A stretch of 9,583 nucleotides of DNA from the NCBI GenBank assembly GCA_017560955.1, contig JAFZDV010000036.1, forward strand, positions 1-9,583. The letters are read 5' to 3'. The stretch's first letter is position 1, and each line of letters starts with the position of its first letter. This document shows positions 4,952 to 9,583 of this stretch, one piece after another. Position numbers and translations under genes: made by a program. The notes below the pieces were generated by a model. The model did not search any database and was not told the DNA's origin. It saw only the letters and a program-made list of their open reading frames with translations. The stretch is from Anaerotignum sp. Its GTDB lineage: Bacteria > Bacillota > Clostridia > Lachnospirales > Anaerotignaceae.

Positions 4952-6070
4952 ATGTATAGAACATTATCCTCCCCTCAGGGCGGCAGAATCATTCTGGACG
5001 GCAAAGAAGTCATCAATATGGCCTCCAATAACTATCTGGGTCTGGCAAATCATCCTGCAGTCGTGGCTGCGGCAAAAGATGCTATCGACAAATTCGGTGT
5101 AGCAACTACAGCCAGCAGAAACATCTGCGGTAACTATACTGTTCACGACGAACTGGAAGCAAAACTGGCAGAATTCAAAGGCGTTGAAGCCGTACTGGTA
5201 TTCAACTGCGGCGTTTCCGCAAACTCTGCTCTGATCCCCGTTCTGGTGGGCAAAGGCGATATCATTTACAGTGACGAACTGAACCACGGCTCCATCATTG
5301 ACGGCTGCCGTCTTTCCGGTGCGAAAATCACAGTATATCGCCACATGGATACTGCCCATCTGGAAGAACTGATGGAAGCAGATAAAGATATCGACTGCAA
5401 GAAAATCATCGTAACAGATACTGTTTTCAGCATGGACGGCGACCTTGCCCCCCTGCCTGTACTGGCTGATCTGGCGGATAAATACGGCGTGGAACTGGTG
5501 GTAGACGATGCCCACGGCGATGGCGTTATGGGTCCCGGCGGCAGAGGTACTGTTGACCACTTCGGCCTGAGAGACCGTATCAGATATGAAACAGGCTCTC
5601 TGTCCAAAGCCTTCGGTTCTGCAGGCGGCTTCGTTGCAGCGCCTAAGGAATTTATCGAAAGATTCCGTCCCATTGCAAGAAGCTTTATCTTCACTGCTTC
5701 TCCCATGGCTCCCTGCCTGACAGCGGCAGCTGCAAAATCCACAGATATCATGATGGAAAGCGACGCCCTGTGGCAGAAACTGTGGGATAACCGCAATTAT
5801 TTTGCAGAAAAACTGGATAAACTGGGCCTGAATACAGGTTCTTCCGTTACACCCGTTATCCCCATCATCGTGGGTGATGCGGAAAAAGCACAGGCTCTGA
5901 GCAAAATGATGTATGAAAGAGGCGTATATGCACAGGCTCTGCAGTTCCCTATGGTTCCCAGAGGCACTGCAAGACTGCGTACCATCATTTCCGCAGACCA
6001 TACAAAAGAAGATCTGGATCAGGTTCTGGCAGCTGTTGAAGAATGTGCAAAAGAACTGGGATTGATTTAA
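4952..6070 (+). CDS. Alpha-oxoamine synthase, probably glycine C-acetyltransferase (2-amino-3-ketobutyrate CoA ligase)
   Basis: The 372-residue PLP enzyme is of fold type I, in the alpha-oxoamine synthase group, which joins an acyl-CoA to an amino acid with loss of CoA. Marks are SNNYLGL (residues ~25-31), VFNCGVSAN, VDDAHGDGVMG with D185 (PLP ring nitrogen) and H188 (ring stacking), and K219 in GSLSKAFGSAGG as the Schiff-base lysine. Glycine C-acetyltransferase (Kbl) is the best guess; BioF-type 8-amino-7-oxononanoate synthase is the main alternative. Neither threonine dehydrogenase nor other biotin genes are adjacent. The ATG at 4952 has AAAGAAGG seven bases upstream. The frame continues back to 4862, but those residues do not look like the family, so the protein lacks roughly 20 N-terminal residues of E. 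coli Kbl. It is preceded by a long structured leader and followed by a strong terminator. Confidence 0.8.
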   Translation: MYRTLSSPQGGRIILDGKEVINMASNNYLGLANHPAVVAAAKDAIDKFGVATTASRNICGNYTVHDELEAKLAEFKGVEAVLVFNCGVSANSALIPVLVGKGDIIYSDELNHGSIIDGCRLSGAKITVYRHMDTAHLEELMEADKDIDCKKIIVTDTVFSMDGDLAPLPVLADLADKYGVELVVDDAHGDGVMGPGGRGTVDHFGLRDRIRYETGSLSKAFGSAGGFVAAPKEFIERFRPIARSFIFTASPMAPCLTAAAAKSTDIMMESDALWQKLWDNRNYFAEKLDKLGLNTGSSVTPVIPIIVGDAEKAQALSKMMYERGVYAQALQFPMVPRGTARLRTIISADHTKEDLDQVLAAVEECAKELGLI

Positions 6071-6072
6071 AC

Positions 6073-6108
6073 AAAAAAAGAGAGAATCTTTCGATTCTCT
6101 CTTTTTTA
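6073..6108. terminator. Two-way terminator between the alpha-oxoamine synthase and DHHW genes
   Basis: GAGAGAATC (6080-6088) and GATTCTCTC (6093-6101) form a perfect stem with a TTTC loop. It is flanked by seven A on the left and six T on the right, which extend the stem and give a U-run in both directions. The stop codon of the minus-strand DHHW gene (6106-6108) lies inside it. Confidence 0.92.
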
Positions 6109-7296
6109 TTTCTCATAATCCGGATAGATCCCATTGCCGTCAAATGCCAGCAGAGATTCATAATCTCGCATAAAAATCACAATATCCGGCTGATATTCCT
6201 GAATATACGCTTCCAGTGTCTTTTCGCTGTAATAACGAAAATCAAGAGAACGCATTTCATCAAAACTGTAGTATGCCAGACTTTCCAGTGCATTTGTAAA
6301 ACTATCCCCATAAATCAGAACTTTCGGAAGATGAGGACGATTGGTATCAATAATAGTTTCCGCAATATCACCGCCCATATAGAAGCCATACAACACAGGT
6401 TCTTCTGTATTTTCCGGCATGGTATATACCGTTGCAGGAACACCCATGCCATTATCTCTGCGGGTAAAGGGGATGTCTTCCCCAAAATCCGCCCACAGCA
6501 GATGTTCTTCATTGCCATACATATTAAACAATTTTCTTGGTCTGGAACCCAGATAGGAATTTTCCAGTGCATGGAATGTGATATTTTCAGGCAACTTCAA
6601 TCCAAATTCTGTCGTTGCATTGATTTTTTCCACTATCGCCTGATAAGCCACATATGCCCCTGTCTGGCTGTAATGGTTATCGATAGTAGAGCTATATTCA
6701 GGGGGATTTCCATGCGCTTCATAGATTTCTCCCATATCCACCACATCCACATTTCTATCTGCCAGTGCAGGTTTCAGATGACGCAGCGTTGCTTCTGTCA
6801 GGTCTTCACGGTTGTAAAGATACTCGGGATATTTTTGAGGGAAATACGCATACTGGCAGGGGATCATCATATAATAATACTTCCCGCCATTTTCCTCTGT
6901 GATACGTTTTGCTTTCGCAATGCGGTTTGTCATTTCCAATGCATTTATCGCAACCTTTTCTTCATCCATCGCCGCATAAGGCAGATAAGGCAGCAGAATA
7001 TCTTCCCCCATGACGACCTGATTCACCACAGGTTTTTTCAGGATATGTATATTGGCCCATGTATTGGCACGCAGTGCCTTTTCTCTCCATGCAGAATGGT
7101 CACGCATGCAATCACTGATGCTTTTCATAAACTCCCCGGAGAGGACCGTTTCCACCGTCAGAGGAGCAGGTCTTGCCAGACTTCTGTTTTCATAATAAGA
7201 ATAGCTGGATTTCGGAGAAAATACCGTTACCAGCATCGCCGCCAGCAAAAAGAGCAGGAAACAGCCGATAAAAGCACATTTTGATATTCTTTTCAT
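6106..7296 (-). CDS. DHHW/AlgJ-X-like SGNH protein, polymer O-acetylation
   Basis: The 396-residue protein has one N-terminal membrane segment (residues ~8-27), so the rest should lie outside the membrane. It then shows the usual start of DHHW-family proteins (YYENRSLARPAP, residues 34-45) and an SGNH-hydrolase-like body. The candidate catalytic triad is D206 and H208 in TIDNHYSQTGAY, a variant of the DHHWT-x-x-GAY motif, and S332 in IYGDSFTN. In alginate acetylation the related AlgJ and AlgX act with the MBOAT protein AlgI to place acetyl groups on the exported polymer; the same division of labour is expected here, on an unknown glycan. The gene follows the MBOAT gene by 12 bases with an AGGAGG site, so the two form an operon. 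DNHY in place of DHHW is conservative and should keep D and H. Confidence 0.85.
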   Translation of the reverse strand: MKRISKCAFIGCFLLFLLAAMLVTVFSPKSSYSYYENRSLARPAPLTVETVLSGEFMKSISDCMRDHSAWREKALRANTWANIHILKKPVVNQVVMGEDILLPYLPYAAMDEEKVAINALEMTNRIAKAKRITEENGGKYYYMMIPCQYAYFPQKYPEYLYNREDLTEATLRHLKPALADRNVDVVDMGEIYEAHGNPPEYSSTIDNHYSQTGAYVAYQAIVEKINATTEFGLKLPENITFHALENSYLGSRPRKLFNMYGNEEHLLWADFGEDIPFTRRDNGMGVPATVYTMPENTEEPVLYGFYMGGDIAETIIDTNRPHLPKVLIYGDSFTNALESLAYYSFDEMRSLDFRYYSEKTLEAYIQEYQPDIVIFMRDYESLLAFDGNGIYPDYEK

Positions 7297-7308
7297 GTTT
7301 CCCCCTCC

Positions 7309-8733
7309 TTAAAAACGGAAATAAATAAACGGATTGAAAGAACCTGCCGCCAATCTGATATAAGACAGCATAAACAACATCATGGCAAGAACAGGTGCAC
7401 CGCCGAAAACCAATGTTTTTCGTACTGCACAGTCTGGCTTCTTCTGCAGGAATCTTTTGGGGATTTCCTTCAGTGGCAGAGACGCAAAGAAAGCAAAGAT
7501 AAATTCCCAGCGATACTGCAGCAGATAATAAATGGTCTGCTGATCAGCCAAACCCGTTCCTTTCACTGCAAACAGAACAGAAATATAATCCACTACCTGC
7601 AGCAATGTTTCACAGCGGAACAATACCCAGCTGATGATAACCAGAAGCATGGTATAGATATGTCTGCAAAGGGAAGGTAGTTTTTCCATCCATTTGCCCC
7701 AGAAATATTTTTCACCCAGCAGCAGAATACAGAACCAAAGCCCCCAAAGGATAAAGTTCCAGCTGGCACCATGCCACATCCCTGTCAGGAACCATACCAC
7801 AATGATATTTCGAATATGGCGTCCGCTTCCCTTACGATTGCCGCCTAAAGGGATATATACATAATCGCGGAACCATGTGGAAAGAGAAATATGCCATCTT
7901 CTCCAGAATTCTGTAATGCTTCTGGAAATATAGGGATACCTGAAGTTTTCTTCAAAATGGAAACCAAACATCCTGCCCAGACCAATCGCCATATCAGAGT
8001 ATGCAGAAAAGTCAAAATAGATCTGGAAGGTATATGCCACAGCACCGACCCATGCCAGAGAAGTTGCCATATTTCCAGCATGCAGAGCAAAAATCGCATC
8101 TGCCACTTCTCCCATGCTGTTTGCAAGGAGCATTTTTTTGGAAAACCCAAACAGGAAACGCACCAACCCCTGATAAAATTCATCCACGGACTCATGACGT
8201 TCTTCAATTTCTTCCGCAACCGTTACATAACGCACGATAGGGCCTGCCACCAGCTGCGGGAAAAAGGCAATATACAACGCAACCCAAAGGGGGTTTTTCT
8301 GCACTACCGCCTGCTCCCGATATACATCCACCACATAGCTCAACCCCTGAAATGTATAGAAGGAAATCCCGATCGGCAGGATGATCTCAGGCACAGGCAA
8401 ATTGCAGCCCATCCCATTGAGGACTTCTGCAAAAAACCCTGTATATTTAAAATAAAATAACAACGCCAGATTCCCCACTGTCGCCAGTGCAACGGCAGTC
8501 TTTCTGACTTTTATGCTACGTTCCGGATTCACCCAGAGGGCAGCAACATAGTTAATGGCAATAGAAACAAACAATAACCCTAAAAATTTCACTCCACCAT
8601 AGCTATAAAATCCCAGACTGAACAAAAGCAGAATCAAATTTCTGCATTTTGTAAATTTTTTAGGTGTACAAAAATAGCACACGATCAAAGCCGGCAGAAA
8701 AAACACCAGAAATTCTACACTGCTGAAAACCAT
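7309..8733 (-). CDS. MBOAT-family O-acyltransferase (AlgI/DltB-like)
   Basis: The 474-residue multi-pass membrane protein has about a dozen hydrophobic segments. It carries the family signatures: LPIGISFYTFQGLSYVVD (residues 119-136), FFPQLVAGPIVRY (157-169), FWRRWHISLSTWFRDYVY (276-293, with H281) and TGMWHGASWNFILWG (317-331), where H321 is the expected catalytic histidine. The C-terminal FIYFRF is also typical. Such proteins take an acyl group, usually acetyl from a cytoplasmic donor, and pass it across the membrane. Together with the downstream SGNH partner it probably O-acetylates a cell-surface or secreted polysaccharide. DltB itself would come with dltA, dltC and dltD, which are absent, so D-alanylation of teichoic acid is less likely. 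The ATG has AAGGA eight bases upstream; a promoter lies about 47 bases before the start. Confidence 0.92.
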   Translation of the reverse strand: MVFSSVEFLVFFLPALIVCYFCTPKKFTKCRNLILLLFSLGFYSYGGVKFLGLLFVSIAINYVAALWVNPERSIKVRKTAVALATVGNLALLFYFKYTGFFAEVLNGMGCNLPVPEIILPIGISFYTFQGLSYVVDVYREQAVVQKNPLWVALYIAFFPQLVAGPIVRYVTVAEEIEERHESVDEFYQGLVRFLFGFSKKMLLANSMGEVADAIFALHAGNMATSLAWVGAVAYTFQIYFDFSAYSDMAIGLGRMFGFHFEENFRYPYISRSITEFWRRWHISLSTWFRDYVYIPLGGNRKGSGRHIRNIIVVWFLTGMWHGASWNFILWGLWFCILLLGEKYFWGKWMEKLPSLCRHIYTMLLVIISWVLFRCETLLQVVDYISVLFAVKGTGLADQQTIYYLLQYRWEFIFAFFASLPLKEIPKRFLQKKPDCAVRKTLVFGGAPVLAMMLFMLSYIRLAAGSFNPFIYFRF

Positions 8734-8779
8734 ATTCTTTTCCTTTCTTCTCTATTCTCAGGTAAAACAACAAGTATGA

Positions 8780-8809
8780 AGTATATCACAACAGGCAGAA
8801 ATTTGCCAC
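8780..8809 (-). promoter_or_regulatory. Promoter for the MBOAT-DHHW operon
   Basis: On the minus strand an extended -10, TGATATACT, has TATACT at 8780-8785. GTGGCA (8804-8809) lies 18 bases upstream as a weak -35 (four of six). The extended -10 would make up for it. The imperfect repeat GGCA/TGCC (8794-8807) overlaps the -35 and could be a control site, but it is short. Confidence 0.5.
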
Positions 8810-8881
8810 TTTTTAGCAGAAAATATCATTTCTTATCAGTTCCTGAACAGATCCAAACAAAATTCCGGTAATTTCTGCAAT

Positions 8882-8907
8882 AAAAAAGCCCCGGTAAAAA
8901 CCGAGGC
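8882..8907 (-). terminator. Terminator of the tRNA-Arg gene
   Basis: On the minus strand GCCTCGGT and ACCGGGGC form an eight-pair stem with a TTTT loop and then a run of six T. One pair is G-U only in minus-strand RNA, which fixes the direction. It begins seven bases after the tRNA's last base. Confidence 0.88.
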
Positions 8908-8914
8908 AACTTTC

Positions 8915-8987
8915 CGCACCCGACAGGAATCGAACCTGCGGCCTTTCGGTCCGGAGCCGAACGCTCTATCCCCTGAGCTACGGGTGC
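8915..8987 (-). tRNA. tRNA-Arg, anticodon CCG (reads CGG)
   Basis: On the minus strand the acceptor stem GCACCCG/CGGGTGC encloses a complete cloverleaf. The D-arm contains AGCTCAGGGGATAGAGC, the anticodon stem-loop is TTCGG-CTCCGGA-CCGAA, and the T-arm contains GGTTCGATTCC. The anticodon in the loop is CCG. The discriminator base is G, and the 3' CCA is not encoded: GAAAG follows, so it must be added by nucleotidyltransferase. Length is 73 bases with the discriminator. It has its own promoter and terminator, so it is a single-gene unit. Confidence 0.97.
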
Positions 8988-8995
8988 TTATGTAA

Positions 8996-9015
8996 GGGGC
9001 TGGTTTCCCAGCCCC
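8996..9015 (-). other. Hairpin in the 5' leader of the tRNA-Arg transcript
   Basis: Eight perfect pairs, GGGGCTGG with CCAGCCCC, close a GAAA tetraloop when read on the minus strand. It lies between the expected transcription start (near 9020) and the tRNA 5' end at 8987. On the minus strand no T-run follows, so it is not a normal terminator for the upstream glycogen phosphorylase gene. On the plus strand a run of seven T lies four bases after the stem, but no plus-strand gene ends here. Confidence 0.6.
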
Positions 9016-9026
9016 ACTCTTTTTTT

Positions 9027-9055
9027 ATTCTACCTTTTGCCGAAAAGGATGTCAA
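9027..9055 (-). promoter_or_regulatory. Near-consensus promoter of tRNA-Arg
   Basis: On the minus strand a perfect TTGACA (9050-9055) is followed after exactly 17 bases by TAGAAT (9027-9032, five of six). This is the strongest promoter in the window, as expected for a stable RNA gene. It begins about 20 bases after the stop of the glycogen phosphorylase gene. Confidence 0.85.
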
Positions 9056-9076
9056 ACCCTTCTCTTCGTCAAAATA

Positions 9077-9583
9077 TTACAGTTCGATATCTACTGTAGG
9101 CAGGTTCCAGATTTCATCAGCATACTGACGGATAGTTCTGTCAGAAGAGAACTTACCACTCATCGCTGTGTTCATGATAGCCATTCTTGCCCATCTTTCC
9201 TGATTTCTGTATGCTGCATCAATATCCCAGTGCGCTCTTGCATAGTCTGCATAGTCTTCCAGAACATAATATTCATCTGCTCTGCTGCCGCCGAAACCGG
9301 AAAGCAGTGCATCATACAGTTCACGGAACAGGTTTGTATCAGCAGAGAATGTGCCGTCGATCAGGCTTGTCAGTGCCATACGCACTTCCTGATTCATGTT
9401 GTAAACCATCCAGGGATCATAGCCGTCGATGTTTTTCTGCTGTACTTCATCGGCACTCATACCGAAGATAAAGATGTTATCTTCGCCAACTTCTTCGCAG
9501 ATTTCTACGTTCGCACCGTCCATTGTACCGATTGTCAGGGCACCATTCAGCATGAACTTCATGTTACCTGTACCGGAAGCTTC
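9077..9583 (-). CDS. glgP: Glycogen/starch phosphorylase, C-terminal part (cut by window edge)
   Basis: The window holds the last 168 residues of a GT35 phosphorylase, which releases glucose 1-phosphate from alpha-1,4-glucan using PLP as cofactor. The fragment opens with EASGTGNMKFMLNG, containing the PLP-binding lysine (K680 in rabbit muscle enzyme), followed by ALTIGTMDGANVEI and FIFGM, all strongly conserved. It ends with SSDRTIRQYADEIWNL, the normal C-terminus, so the 3' end is intact. An internal methionine at 9560-9562 is not the start: the frame stays open to the window edge with conserved residues. No clear terminator separates the stop from the tRNA-Arg promoter, so some read-through into the tRNA is possible. 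Confidence 0.95.
   Translation of the reverse strand, partial: EASGTGNMKFMLNGALTIGTMDGANVEICEEVGEDNIFIFGMSADEVQQKNIDGYDPWMVYNMNQEVRMALTSLIDGTFSADTNLFRELYDALLSGFGGSRADEYYVLEDYADYARAHWDIDAAYRNQERWARMAIMNTAMSGKFSSDRTIRQYADEIWNLPTVDIEL

Noticed and set aside
4964..6001. Minus-strand open frame (345 codons) opposite the alpha-oxoamine synthase gene
   Set aside because: It is a Cys/His/Phe-rich shadow without motifs; the plus strand carries the complete PLP enzyme.
6043..7284. Long plus-strand open frame (413 codons) opposite the DHHW gene
   Set aside because: It is a shadow of the DHHW coding strand with an Ile/Arg/Cys/His-rich composition, and it starts inside the preceding gene and runs through a strong terminator.

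Overview
The window looks like chromosomal DNA from an anaerobic member of the Bacillota, most likely a clostridial lineage. Several things point there: strong purine-rich Shine-Dalgarno sites, an EFR1-type flavodoxin/ferredoxin protein, a siroheme-type sulfite/nitrite reductase fragment, a DtxR-family regulator of the type usual in Clostridia, a PdaC-like deacetylase and a clostridial-style glycogen phosphorylase. I cannot name the genus from the sequence. No insertion sequences, phage genes, CRISPR array or other mobile DNA are visible.

Layout. Positions 1-273 (minus) hold the start of a sulfite/nitrite reductase-family gene that runs off the left edge. Positions 404-1542 (minus) are a two-gene operon: a small RelA/SpoT-type HD hydrolase, then an AlkD-type DNA alkylation repair protein. 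Facing away from it, 1755-3964 (plus) is a second two-gene operon with an ATGA overlap: an EFR1-family ferredoxin, then a PdaC-like polysaccharide deacetylase lipoprotein. It converges through a two-way terminator on a DtxR/MntR-family regulator (4001-4405, minus). A 546-base intergenic region follows. It carries a strong plus-strand promoter overlapped by a palindrome, then a tightly packed series of inverted repeats, and leads to an alpha-oxoamine synthase gene (glycine C-acetyltransferase-like, 4952-6070). Another two-way terminator separates this from a minus-strand operon for O-acetylation of an envelope or secreted polymer: an MBOAT acyltransferase (7309-8733) and a DHHW/AlgJ-X-like SGNH protein (6106-7296). 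The right end holds tRNA-Arg(CCG) with its own promoter, a 5' leader hairpin and a terminator, and then the C-terminal part of glycogen phosphorylase, cut by the right edge.

How the genes fit together. Two units act on the cell envelope: the deacetylase probably modifies peptidoglycan or another N-acetylated glycan, and the MBOAT/DHHW pair probably adds O-acetyl groups to an exported polymer. The others are stand-alone metabolic or stress genes. The least explained part is 4540-4834. Several strong hairpins lie there between a good promoter and the alpha-oxoamine synthase gene, and the G-U pairs that extend the stems fit plus-strand RNA. It is best described as a structured leader or an independent small RNA that I cannot match to a known family.
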